Assembly: GCA_023053685.1 (NCBI GenBank)
Contig: JALIGW010000001.1
Location: 50,077,859-50,141,858 of the forward strand
Reading direction: 5' to 3'
Origin: Diadophis punctatus similis
Lineage: Eukaryota; Chordata; Lepidosauria; Squamata; Dipsadidae
Length of the DNA stretch: 64,000 nucleotides
The position numbers and the translations under genes were made by a program. The notes under the pieces are model-generated. The model searched no databases and was not told where the DNA came from. It was given only the letters and a program-made list of their open reading frames with translations. Below are positions 1 through 12,100 of this stretch, in pieces; within the stretch, counting starts at the first letter, position 1, and each line of letters starts with the position of its first letter.

Positions 1-700
1 TCTCTCTCCCTCTCTTTCTCCCACCTCTTTCTCCCTCTCTCTCCTTCTCTTTCTCTCTGTTGAGGAACGATCGCCATCCCCAGCGTAGGCTTCCCTTCGG
101 GTGACCCTCCTCCCCCTCGTGACTCCCTGGCTGGCTGTGGTGCGCGCAGAGACCCCCTCCTCATGCGAGCGCCAAAGCGCAGCAAAGGAGCATGTGGAGG
201 GTGGGTGGCTGCTCGCTTAAGGAAGGTCTTTGGACGCTGCTTCTCTCCTGCCCTAAGGATCTGGCCATTGCCTTGCCATGATCCATCCCATCCCCCCCCC
301 TCTTCGGCCGAGCGAGGGCGTAAGCTCCAGCCTGAAGCAGCAGGAAGCGAAGGCTGCCTTGCATGCAAATGTGGCGTGAAGGCAGCTACAGGGCCTATTT
401 TCTCCTGACCTAAGGATCTGGCCATCGCCTTACTATACCACCACCCCCGCCATGAGAGGAGGAGGAGGGGGAGGAGGGTCGCTGGAGTGAAGGCAGCCTT
501 TGCTTCCTGCCACTTTGGGCTGGAGATTAATGCCCTCCCCGCTCAGCTGAAGAGCTGCAGTGGGGGTGGACATGGCAAGGCGATGGCCAGATCCTTAGGA
601 CAGGAGAGAAGCCGTGTCCAAAGACCCTCCTTAAGCGAGCAACCGCCTGCCCTCTGCGTGCACCTTTGCTGTGCTTTGGTGCTCGCTTGAGGGTCTCCCT
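1..700. repeat. GC-rich inverted/tandem repeat block upstream of SMYD2
   Basis: Bases 1-60 are a TC-rich simple repeat. Bases 163-281 and 571-690 are diverged inverted copies of one roughly 120-bp sequence, sharing TTAAGGAAGGTCTTTGGAC-like and CTAAGGATCTGGCCAT-like blocks. A third partial copy in the left-arm orientation lies at about 395-445. Short open frames here read through the repeat in several frames and I do not regard them as genes. I do not recognise the repeat family. Confidence 0.6.
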
Positions 701-715
701 ATCTTATCTTTTTTT

Positions 716-1010
716 TTAATCTAATGCATTCGGTTATATCGTTGCCTCCATTGGCGAAACCCAATTTGGCAACTTTTCCCCATGTCCATATTAGTGCTTC
801 TCTTATTTGGTGTCGATAGAAATATGAAGGTGTCTTTTTATGCTTGTCCCATAAGAAGGCATGCCAGCCTGCCTGTAAATCATGTCCTTCAATTAGCACC
901 CTTTCATTATCTAATTTTATCCACTCCCTACTGGATAAAGCAGTAACCCCACTGCTTTATGATAAAATTTTATCATTTTTATCATTTTTAATAAAAAAAA
1001 TTATCTTGAT
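716..1010 (-). mobile_element. L1-like LINE ORF2 C-terminal remnant
   Basis: The minus strand reads an open stretch with GHDLQAGWHAFLW followed by an aromatic- and basic-rich segment (YFYRHQIREALIWTWGK). This resembles the region downstream of the reverse transcriptase in squamate L1 ORF2 proteins. The reading breaks up on both sides and nothing of the RT or endonuclease core is present. It is a short dead fragment; the family call rests on my memory of L1 proteins. Bases 1011-1506 that follow show nothing I recognise. Confidence 0.5.
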
Positions 1011-1506
1011 GATAAAATTCTCTAGTGGGTGAGTGCTGACTTTCCACAGTAGCAAACAACCAAGAACAAATCCATTATGCAGCAGATTTCTGAGTATAAT
1101 ATACATGTGAACTTATCCATGAACAGAGTCTTCTTATACCCATTTGCATGGCTGTAAATTAAAACAGTATGCGAGCCTTTCAACCCTTGAAATGAGCATA
1201 CAAAGAACACACTTAGGTCCTTTGTCCTATTGGCTGACTTTATCCAAATGAGCTGTCAATAGTTTTAAGACTAAATCAGAGTGGATTTGTCAGCCCCCGC
1301 CCCTCACTAGATGATTCTACAATTTTATCAAATTTAGATACTGCTCATCTCACTCTCAATTAGAAGGGATATTAGTTTAATTAAATGTCAATAGTTAAAC
1401 TGAACTGAACTCTATTAATTATCTGACCATAATATCTACATTTCATCAACTGTAACCTCTTTGAAAGAAACTTACTATATGCTTTTTAACCTTCTATAAA
1501 TATCAC

Positions 1507-2030
1507 ACGAATAACAACAACAACAACAGAGTTGGAAGGGACCTTGGAGGTCTTCTAGTCCAGTGTTTCCCAACCTTGTCAACTTGAAGATATCTGGACT
1601 TCAACTCCCAGAATTCCCCAGCCAGCGAATGCTGGCTGGGGAATTCTGGGAGTTGAAGTTCAGATATCTTCAAGTTGGCAAGGTTGGGAAACACTGTTCT
1701 AGTCCAACCCCCTGCTTAGGCAGGAAACCCTACACCACCTCAGACAGATGGTTATCCAACATCTTCTTAAAAACTTCCAGTGTTGGAGCATTCACAACTT
1801 CTGGAGGCAAGCTCTTCCACTGATTAATTGTTCTAACTGTCAGGAAATTTCTCCTTAGTTCTAAGTTACTTCTCTCCTTGTTTAGTTTCCACCCATTGCT
1901 TCTTGTTCTACCCCCAAGTGCCTTGGAGAATAGCTTGACTCCCTCTTCTTTGGGGCAACCCCTGAGATATTGGAACACTGTTATCATGTCTCCACTGGTC
2001 CTTCTTAATATTTTACTACTACTCCATTTT
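1507..2030 (-). mobile_element. CR1 LINE 3' end, split by a hAT MITE
   Basis: The plus strand carries the antisense of the CR1 3' end: GTTGGAAGGGACCTTGGAGG, then the complement of the RT C-terminal region. On the minus strand it reads [17 protein letters not shown] and [20 protein letters not shown]. Positions 1561-1696 are a later insertion. A short (AAC)n run at 1512-1527 abuts the element's 3' end. It is 5' truncated and non-coding. Confidence 0.85.
1561..1696. mobile_element. 136-bp palindromic hAT MITE, copy 1
   Basis: The element starts CAGTGTTTCCCAACCTTG and ends with its complement. Almost the whole 136 bp folds on itself around AATGCTGG at the centre. It is flanked by the 8-bp target duplication TTCTAGTC (1553-1560 and 1697-1704) and interrupts a CR1 3' end. 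The CAGTG/CACTG ends and 8-bp duplication mark it as a non-autonomous hAT element. It codes for nothing. Confidence 0.9.
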
Positions 2031-2142
2031 TAGTGTGTGGGGGTGTTTCCATCCAATTCTAGATCATAACCAATTCGTATTACTACCCTCACTGATCAGA
2101 CCGTTTTTATTTCTACTGTAGATAGGCCCAGACCCCCTAGAC

Positions 2143-2282
2143 CAGGGGTCCCCAAACTTGGCCACTTTAACACTTGTGGGCTTCAACTCCCAGAATTCTC
2201 CAGCCAGCTATGCTATGCTGGCTGGAGATTTCTGGGAATTGAAGTCCACAAGTCTTAAAGTTGCCAAGTTTGAAGACCTCTG
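2143..2282. mobile_element. 140-bp palindromic hAT MITE (CAGGGGTCCCC type)
   Basis: The ends are CAGGGGTCCCCAAACTTGG and its diverged complement, with the shared core GACTTCAACTCCCAGAATTC-like in both arms. The 8-bp target duplication CCCTAGAC is exact (2135-2142 and 2283-2290). It lies about 435 bp upstream of the SMYD2 start codon, so it sits next to or inside the promoter region. It is related to the 136-bp family but has different tips. Confidence 0.88.
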
Positions 2283-2389
2283 CCCTAGACAACAAGACAG
2301 CCTGCACCCTGCACGGGGCTGCTAGGCGAGAGTTGGTTTTCGCACAACTTACGGGTGCAAAAGCCCAGCCATTGTGTATGATTTTAAGA

Positions 2390-3110
2390 AATCGCGGGGA
2401 AGCAAAGGAGGCGCTCGGGAGTTGCAGCAAACCCTGCCTCGGGCTCCAGCAACTGCGCCGTCGAAACTTTTCCTTCCAAAGGGGGCTGGCTATGCCCGAT
2501 CTCAGCGGCACCCATTGCCTCTAGGACCCAGCGGGCTCCGGCGCACTTTTTTCAAGGAGCCGGCGGCTGCCGCCGTTCATGCCCATGTATGTGCCGCGGT
2601 GGCTGACTCGCTGGAGCCGGGCGTCGCGGGTGGCGGCGGCCGCTCCATTAATAGTCCCGAGAGACGCGCCGCCATCCCGGAGCCGCATTGCTTGAAGGCA
2701 GCGGCGCCCCTGGAGTCATGCGCGCGGCAGCCTCTTCCCAGATGGAAGGGCTGGAGAAGTTCCACAGCCCCGGGAAGGGCCGGGGCCTGCGGGCGCTGCG
2801 CCGTTTCGTCATTGGGGAGCTGCTCTACTCTTGCCCGGCCTTCACTTGCGTGCTGACCGTCAACGAGAGGGGCAACCATTGCGAATGCTGCTTTGCCAGG
2901 TACCACGCAGAGGGAAGACGGGCTGCTGGCCGCCCTGCGAGGAAGGAGACGAGGCCGAGGCCGAGCGACTGCTTCGACCGCCCCCCCCCCGGGGTCCCGC
3001 CACGATGCGATGGTCCCTCGCTTCCGGGTGGTTCCCGAGAGATGCGGGCGGGAGTGGGGAGGGGGAGTTCGAAAGGCCTTCGTGGAACTTGCGCCTCTCG
3101 TGCTTTAAAA
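2390..3110 (+). promoter_or_regulatory. CpG-rich promoter / first-exon island of SMYD2
   Basis: The sequence changes sharply from AT-rich flanks to GC-rich DNA dense in CpG (many GCGCC, CCGGC and GGCGG words), spanning the 5' flank, exon 1 and the start of intron 1. No TATA box is obvious upstream of the ATG at 2718. This is the usual layout of a housekeeping vertebrate promoter. The transcription start cannot be placed from sequence; the 5'UTR probably lies in about 2550-2717. Open frames that cross the island in other frames are a by-product of its composition. Confidence 0.65.
2718..2899 (+). CDS. SMYD2: SMYD2 exon 1 (residues 1-60 and part of 61)
   Basis: Encodes the N-terminal SET segment with GKGRGLRAL and the first MYND zinc ligands C55 and C58 (NHCECCFAR). 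The donor is AG|GTACCA and the exon ends in phase 2, splitting R61. The N-terminus has three residues more than the human protein. The weaker-context first ATG is chosen because it keeps the conserved MRA start; an in-frame ATG at codon 9 is the alternative. Confidence 0.93.
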
Positions 3111-6100
3111 AATATATATCTCCTCCTCTTCCCTAAACCCGGATGTTAGCGGTGGGCTGTGGCTAAGTGCAGCCGCTTCCTCCTTCACCTCGTGTGCTTA
3201 ATGCGGTTGTCAGACAGCAGCTCAACAGGTGCCCGCCCTGCGTTGAGGGCAATCGCTTGGCGTGCAGAAACTGCGCAAGGGGTCTGAGTGTGTAGAAAGG
3301 AGAATCAGAATCGAGCTGGAAGGGACCTTGGAGGTCTTCTAGCCCAGCCCCCTGCTCAAGCACGAGAGCCTATACCAGTGTTTCCCAACCTTGGCAAGTT
3401 GAAGATATCTGGACTTCAACTCTCAGAATTCCCCAGCCAGCATTCGCTGGCTGGGGAATTCTGGGAGTTGAAGTCCAGATATCTTCAACTTGCCAAGGTT
3501 GGGAAACACTGGCCTATACCATTTCAGACAAGTGACAGTCCAGTCTCTTCTTAAAAACATCCAGTGATGACGCACCCACAATGTCTGAAGGCAAGCTGTT
3601 CCACTGGTTAATTGTCCTCACTGTTAGGAAGTTTCTCCTCAATTCCAGGTTGCTTCTCTCCTTGATTAGTTTCCATCCATTGTTTCTTGTCCTGCCCTCT
3701 GGTGCTTTGGAAAATAAATTGATTCCCTCCTCTTTGTGGCAGCCTCTCAAATACTGGAATAGTGCTATCATGTTCCCCCCTAATCCTTCTTTTCTCTAGA
3801 CTAGCCAAACCCAAATCCTGCAGCCATTCATATGTTTTAGTCTCCAGGCCTTTAATCATCTTTGTTGCTCTTCTTTCCACTGTTTCCAAAGTCTCAACAT
3901 CTTTTTTTTATAATGTGGTGACCAAAACTGGATGCAGGTGTGGCCTTACTAAGGCTTTACAAAGAGGTACTAATACTTCATGTGATTTTGATTCTATGCC
4001 TCTGTTTTTACAACCAAGGATTGCATTAGCCTTTTTGGCTGCTGCCGCACACTGCTGGCTCACGTTTAAGTGATCATCCACTCAGTGAAGACTGAGGTTC
4101 CTGGTCGGCAAGAGAGGCACAGGTATTCTGAACAGTTTCAGTCTCACCTTCTGCTGTTATTTCTCTTGTCCCGCAGCTGAATTGTGGACCTAAAATGAGA
4201 CCCAGGATGTAATTTCATTCACTGCCTGTTTCTTGTATTCTTCCTTCAGACTGCCAACATAAAGGGCAGCCCACATTGTCAAATAGAACAAATAAGCGGG
4301 GTTAGAATAGTTTGAGTTGATTTTGGTGCCTCAAGTTGGTGTCAACTTTTAGCAACTGCATAAATAGACCTTGTCTAGGACAGAGGTCCCCAACCCCCCA
4401 GTCGGACTGGCACCAGTCCGTGGCAGGCCAGAAACTGGACAACACAAACAAGCCCCATCCACGGGATGCAGGCAGCACATGAAACATGCCCCTTCCAGTC
4501 CACGGAAAAATCTCTCTCCACGGAACTGGCCCCTGGTGCCCAAAAGGTTGGGCGGCACTGGTCTAGGATGATCTATCCCCAACTGGGCTCTTTAGGAATT
4601 TTTCTGGTTTACCCATCACAGCTGTAATAAAGTCCAAGCACTTTGCTGTCAGTCATATTTTTTCCACCTTTCCCCACATTGTGATCTTCAGAAAATTGAA
4701 CCATTGCATAATGTGTCCAAAATATAAGAAAATTTCAGCCTGGTCATTTATGCCGTGGGTTTGGAACACTGCACTGGGTTTATTCTGTGTTTCATTTGTT
4801 TGTTTGAGGGTTGACCACAAAGGGTATCAGCATACTTCCCCAACACCAAAGCTCAGAAGCTTCAGGAAAAAAATATTGCATGCATGATTCTGATCTTTGT
4901 ATAAACATGTTACAACATCTGAATATCTTTTCCAAGGCCTTCATTGCTACTTATTTAGTTCTAGGCTTGGTGCATTTCTTGCTGATTCCTTTACTGAATC
5001 GGTCTACCATTTCTATATCTTCATTGCCAATTCTAAGATTTATAATCTTAGTCCCATTTTTCCCCACTGTGTTTCTTGACATTCATTAGTTAGTTGTGCT
5101 TGTAGATCATTCCCATTTTTAGATAATAAAATATATTGATAAAATAATGTTTTAAATGGGCTCATCAGCATTGATTCTCCAACCTCTTTTTGTGTTTACT
5201 TCAGTGCCTGACAGTGTCCAATTATTGAAAAATAGTATATTTCCATATATAAAGTCTGCATGTATTTGATAAGTTGGACACAATGCTTGAGGACAAAATG
5301 ACACTTTGTAGTTCATAGATGGCAGCTAAATCTTATTTCAGTGTGATTAAGATGAAAGTGGCCCAGGAGTGGGTTCTAACTTACCTCACTGCCTGTTCGC
5401 TTCCTCCCGTGCTGCGTGGCCGTGCCTGGTGGGCGCGCGCGTAAATGCGCAGTGCTGAATTTTTTTTAAAAGAAGCCAAAAAATAAAAAAAGCCAAAAAC
5501 AAGATGGCAATGCATGCGCAGTGCCAGAAACTCGGCTTCTGTGCATGCTCAGAAGAAGAAAAAAACTTGGGAAAAAATCCCCCCCCCCAAAATAAATAAA
5601 AAATAAAAAAGATGGCAGCATCCACAGACCGGCACTGACCGAACCGGTTCCGTGACATCATCGTGATGTCACCAGCGGGTTGCTACCGGTTCAGGCGAAC
5701 CGGTCCAAACCGGGAGGAACCCACCTCTGAAATGATCTATGCTATATTTAAGAAGAGCAGACAACAGTATAATTTGCTTATGATGGCATGATGGGTGGGG
5801 GTGGCAAGGAGCAGTCTATGTGGAGTTATTTGCAGTAAGATAAACTACTGAGGTCTGGATCTGAGGATGCCTAACTCCATTGGCTGGGTTTCCCAGGCAA
5901 GTCCCATTCTTTTTCATGTTTAATTCTTCTTCGAATGGCCTTGCTTGGATTTCACCAATCCTTTGAATCCACCAAGACCGCTACAGAACTTTCTAAATCG
6001 GAACAATTTTTAATGCAAACCTGGAAGTGTGATTATTTAGCAGCAAGTCTTACCCGGATATGAGTTTGACATAAGCCCTAAGAGATGGGATATATTTTAT

Positions 6101-9100
6101 ATTTTCTTGTCATCTTATTTTCCCAATTATTTGCGTAGCCTTGCTACTAATAAAGGTGGGGACACGTCATCTCTACATGATAGAATATATATTAGGGCCT
6201 AATATAAAGTTAATAATATAAATTAACCAAAAATAATATAAACTATCTTAATATATGTTGTTATAAATTATAGTGGATTAACCAATAAAAATAAAAAGCA
6301 ATAAAGTACAATTATATAGTTAAATTTTCTCTAGTTGCCTCTGCCTGACCAGGATGGTCCATCTCTGAGTCCTATCAATTGAAGAATGACATCTTGAGAG
6401 ATCCAGGAAATGTACTCAGTTGCAATTCCTACCCTCTAGATAGAATGATCTCCCTTCAGAGATTTGTCTGTTCTCACCCTTATTTTATTCAGGAAATTAT
6501 TGAGGACCTGGTTGTTCTCCCCGGCCTTGGAGGCAGGGTGACTGTCAGCCCCCCCCCCTTTTTTTTGCTTTGCTTTGCTTTGCTTTGCTTCAGTTTTTTT
6601 TATTTTGCTCTTCTAGTCTGTATTCTTTTTACATAATATTTTTTTAGTTGTAAGCCAGAATCATTTGAAAGTCAAGTTGCCTAGAAATAAATTTAAAAAA
6701 TCGTGATTAAAATGAGATAACATTTTAAAATGATCCATTCAATATTAAAATATGATTATCCTTTAATATATATTGTTAGTACTTCAGATTCTTATAGGGA
6801 ATTTAAACTTGCAATTAACCTTTATATTCATTTGAGCAGCCTGGATTTCCTCATTTCCTTGGGGCTTGACATGAACCTGAACTACTAACGGTCAAAGCAA
6901 ATTGACGGTAGATAAGAGTCAATAGCATTTAATGTGGGCTGGACTTAGATCTCTTGGGGGTTCAAAGGGACTCAAGACTGAGGACATGTTTGACCACTCC
7001 CTCGGGCTCAGTCTGGTCATCTCCTACAGAACTATTGAGCAATGCATTATTCTGTGCTATGAGTATTTTACTTATGTATAAAAGGAAGTTTAATTGTGAA
7101 AAAAAGCTTGTAACATTTGTAGCTTAATAGATTGATTAACAGGAACATAACCCCAAAGTGTAGAAGTCATGTGTGAAAAACTAAGTAGACCCTTACCACT
7201 TCCATAGGTATAAAGAGGCTAAGTAGCAGCCAGGTATTGCTAATGAAGTGCCCTTGATCAATTGATGCCAGGTATTGCTAATCAAGTGCCCTTGATCAAT
7301 TAATCATCAGCAAGTGTGACTATAAGAGCCAAAGTTTTAGGAGTTTGCTGGTCTCCAGCATTGAGGTTTAATGTTAATACAATGCCAAAGAGTAAAAACA
7401 TCAGCAAGGATCTTAGAGAAGCAATTGTTGCTGCCCATCAATCTGGGGAAAGTTATAAGACTATTTCCAAGCAATTTAAAGTCCATCATTCTACAGTGAA
7501 GAAGATTATTCACAAATGGAAAACATTCAAGACAGCTGCCAATCTTCCCAGCAGTCGGACATCTCAGCAAATTCACCCCAAGGTCAGACTGTGTAATACT
7601 CAGAGAAATTGCAAAAAATCCAAGAATTACATCTCAGACTCTACAGGCCATAAATGTTCATGACAGTACAATTAGAAAAAGACTGAACAAGTATGGTTTG
7701 TTTGGAAGGGTTGCCAGGAGAAAGGCTCTTCTCTCTAAAAAGAACATGGTAGCCCAGCTTAGGTTTGCAAAGTTGCTTTGGCTTTGCTGGATCTCATGGC
7801 TTCCCATATTTTCTGTGCATCATTTAAGTCCAAAGAATCACCATGGGAACACGGCTTAGTAACAGCACTGGATATCATAGAGGAAAATCATAATATTTGG
7901 CAATGTTATGCTTAGGTGATAAGAACAGAAAACAATTCTTATTAACCAAAGTTTTTATTTATTTATGTACTACCCTGTTTCCCCCCAAATAAGACATCCC
8001 CTGATAATAAGCCCAATTGGGCTTTGGAGTGCATGGCAATAAGGCCAAGCGCTTATTTCAGGGTTCAAAAAAAATATAAGACAGGGTCTTATTTTCGGGA
8101 AAACAGGGTTATAGTATAAGATACAGAAATAAAGAAAAGAAAATGAACATAAAGATAAAACCAGAAACTTTTCTTTTGGGTCTAATGGGAAAAGATTTTT
8201 TTTGGGGGGGGGAACCTGGAACGTTGATGCTGTATATGTTGATGGCAACAATATTACTTTATGCAAAAAATGGAAGGACACTTTGATTCCAACAATGGAT
8301 GAATGGATGCAGATTCCAACAATGGATGCAGAAGTTGATGGAGTTAGCAGAGATGGCTTTGATGAAAGACAAAAATACAACAGCAGAGATGGCTTTGATG
8401 AAAGACAAAAATACAACTACTTGGAAGCCGCTTCTGAATTTTGTGCTTGAGGTGGAAAAAAACGAAACTTTGATTTTGAGTTTTACCAATTAGATAGGTT
8501 TGTTATAGAAATGGCTAGTTTATACTATTATGTAAAAGTAAAAAGTTGAGGTTTGATGTTATTATTTTATTCTGCACCAAATAAAGTCAGAAGCCAAAGC
8601 CCTTCCCTCCCCTTCCCCCTCCCTTTTCCCTCTCCTATCTTTCCTACTATTTTCTTTTGAAATTTCTATATCTTATACTATTAATACAGGAGCAGAAAGC
8701 AATTCTTGAAAAGTAACTAGAAATAAAAATAAAGAGCAGAGGTAGACATAATTTGGGGGCTGGTGACCTGCTTAAAAGTTCAAAAGACCATGAGCACTTT
8801 TACAGAATGGATCTAAGAAAAATGTCAAGTAGCAGTGAATCTAATAACCAGAAATATCTGCTGGCAGCGTGATGCCCATTGGCCGAAAATTGCCCACCCT
8901 GGTCTAGAGAATAAAGCTCATCTTGGCAACTTTTGATAATAATGGTGATTGTTATACATAACTGATTCTGCCTTCATCCTTATAGGGATTACTCTTTTTT
9001 TTTTGCATGCTGCAGTACTAAAGGCTGCTATTGTCATAAAGAAAGCATGACCATTTTATACTTACCTCTGTTTAGGAAAGAAGGATTGTCCCGGTGTGGA

Positions 9101-12100
9101 AAATGCAAGCAGGCTTTTTACTGCAATGTGGAATGCCAGGTGAGTAACCTAATAATTGTGAATTTTTGTTCTTAATGCTGTGTTTCTGAAAGTCTTTAAT
9201 GTCAGATAATAATTTACAGGTGCTGTAGTTTGTAGAAGGAAACGGATTGAAAACTTCAGAATAGAATAGAATAGAATAGAATAGAATAGAATAGAATAGA
9301 ATAGAATAGAATAGAATAGAATAGAATAGAATAGAATAGAATAGAATAGAATAGAATAACAGAGTTGGAAGGGACCTTGGAGATCTTCTAGTCCAACCCC
9401 CTGCTTAGGCAGGAAACCCTACACCACTTCAGACAAATTATCCAATATCTTCTTAAAAACTTCCAGTGTTGGAGCATTCACAACTTCTGGAGGCAAGCTG
9501 TTCCACTGATTAATTGTGCTAACTATCAGGAAATTTCTCCTTAGTTCTAAGTTACTTCTCTCCGTGTTTAGTTTTCACCCCTTGCTTCTTGTTCTACCCT
9601 CAGGTGCTTTGGAGAATAGTTTGACTCCATCTTCTTTGTGGCAACCCCTGAGATATTGGAACACTGCTAACATGTCTCCCCTGATCCTTCTTTTCATTAA
9701 ACTAGACATACCCAGTTCCTGCAACCGTTCTTCATATGTTTTAGCCTCCAGTCCCCTAATCATCTTTGTTGCTCTTCTCTGCACTCTTTCTAGAGTCTCA
9801 ACATCCTTTTTGCATCGTGGTGACCAAAACTGAATGCAGTATTCAAAGTGTGGCCTTACCAAGGCATTATAAAGTGGTATTAACACTTCGCGTGATCTTG
9901 ATTCTATCCCTCTGTTAATGCAGCCTAGAACTGTGTTGGCTTTTTTGGCAGCTGCTGCACACTGCTGGCTCATATTTAAATGGTTGTCCACTAGAACTCC
10001 AAGATCCCTCTCACAGTTACTACTGTTGAGCAAGGTACCACATATACTGTACCTGTGCATTTTGTTTTTCTTGCCTAAATGTAGAACCTTACTTTTTTCA
10101 CCATTGAATTTCATTTTGTTAGATAGCGCTCAATGTTTAAGTCTATCAAGATCCTTCTGTATCTTGAGCCTATCTGTGTAGCACAAAGAAAGGCTGCAGG
10201 GGGAAGTAAGGGGATGCTGTTGATCAGTGGGTCTGGTTGGAACTAAGTCAAGACCTGAACCATTTTAGGAATTTGGAAATTGCCAGAATGCAGTATTTCT
10301 CAGCCTTGGCTACTTTAAGTTGCATGGACTTCAACTCCCAGAATTCCCTTACTGGCTGAGGAATTCTGAGAGTTGAAGTCCACACAGCTTAAAAGTTGCC
10401 AAGGTTGAAAAACACTGCCATAACTAGTCACTGAGGATCAGCTGTGCTGGATCATAGGACTGCTGAGCCATTAGATTAGTTGACTGCTACATGGCCCTAA
10501 TTGCTTCAAAAGCTTCTGCCTACTTTTAGGGGAGCAGATGGTTTAACGTTATTTCACTAAGCTGATGAGGAAGCTTGTGCCTATCTGAGCAATCAGAAAT
10601 AAAGACTAGATTTAGCTTTGGTGTGTGCGTGTGGTGTGTGAGTGGGTGGGAGAATCTGTTTGCAAATGTACTTCATTGCTGCTAATAATAATAGTGTGTG
10701 TTTACAAACCAACTGTGCCTGGCTAGGTAGTTTTATACTTATATTGCATGGGCAGAGAAAGTACTATTAGCCCAATTTTGAATATTTATTACCACTTACA
10801 AAGCTTTTGTGCACAAAAGGGGGGCTTTTAACCATAAGTTAACAGTGTTTTTCAGTGTAGAGCGTTCCTACATAATTGTTATATGTGGATTTCCACTGCC
10901 ACATTGAAGATTTCTGTTTATATTCCAGATTTAAACTAATCTATGTAGTCAGTTTGGAATTGATTTACATTGCTATATGGTTATATGTCAGGAAAGTAAG
11001 ATCTAAAATCATAAGGAATCATAAGAAAATGGAATTGAATCAGGCAAAATTATATAATCATAGCCAATTTTACCCTAGAAAGATTGCTACATAGATCGAT
11101 ACTTTTGTAATCATTGTCATTCATATACTAAGATGTCTTATTGCTACTTTTAATAAAAGAATTGGAATCTATGTATCTTTTCTCCTCTTGAACTAACAGA
11201 GAATAAGAAGCAGAAGCAAACTTTGCTTTTCTTCATTTTGGGCCAGAATAGTATGATGCACAGAAGCAAAACTGACAGTAGAATATTTAAGGATAGAAAG
11301 TAAAATGATAAACACAATAATAAATTGTTAGCCTATAGAGAAATTAAACTATTTGGGGAAGTTAAAATATATTAAAATTTTAAGATACCGGGACAAGAGT
11401 GATTGCAAATGCTTGGCAAATTTGTTTATTATCTGAAGATTAGGGGACAGTATCATGACAAAAGATTCACCACCAAAATAGCCTTACCTCTGGTTATCAC
11501 ACTCCCAGACAGTATCAGTCTTCTTTTTAACACTTTCTTTTCTACCTTCCATTTTTTTCACCATCTATGACTGTCAAGGAAGAGCGATGCCATTTTTTAT
11601 TGAGTCTGAATAGGTGGTTTGCAAAAAGCTTTTAAAATTAGGCCAAGGCCATCATCCCTTTCTCTCCTCTTTCCGATAGTTTCTTTCTGAGTCTATCTAG
11701 AACTGAGTCTAAGCTGAACTATTCAGAATGGACAAAAGCTGAGAAGAATTTGTTATCCTTATTAGAATTTCTGTTCGCACTCTGTGAAATTTTTTGTTGC
11801 TGTTGTTAAATCACCAAAACTGAGGTAAAGCTTTTTGGATATTGTCTGTTTTCAAATACTGCAGATAAGCTGACTTACTTTTGTGTCTCTTTATGCCTCT
11901 TATTTATTTTACTGTCTGGAAGGTTTCTGTGTATTGGTTTGATGAAACTGTCATTTACTGCAAATGTCAAGCAGTATAGCTGTAAATACCTCAGAAAAAG
12001 TAACTCTGCTGTCATTGGTAGCTGTGCAACAGAATTATATGGACTGAACCAAGATAAATTAGGAATCGGGTGGATTAAAACTGTTGACTATCCATATTTT

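Larger units (their letters stand above)
2900..9075 (+). other. SMYD2 intron 1
   Basis: A 6.2-kb GT-AG intron. It holds a CR1 with a nested MITE, two further hAT elements, a Tc1 relic, a TA-flanked MITE and an L1-like fragment, each listed separately. Bases 4600-5350 and 8600-9070 are AT-rich with nothing recognised. Bases 5930-6720 contain LINE-like tail sequence (short T-rich runs, then GTAAGCC...AATAAA) that I could not assign to a family. Confidence 0.85.

Noticed and set aside
2374..3149. Open frames of 100-160 codons in other frames over SMYD2 exon 1
   Set aside because: The CpG-rich composition removes stop codons. Only the frame starting at 2718 matches a known protein and ends at a splice donor.
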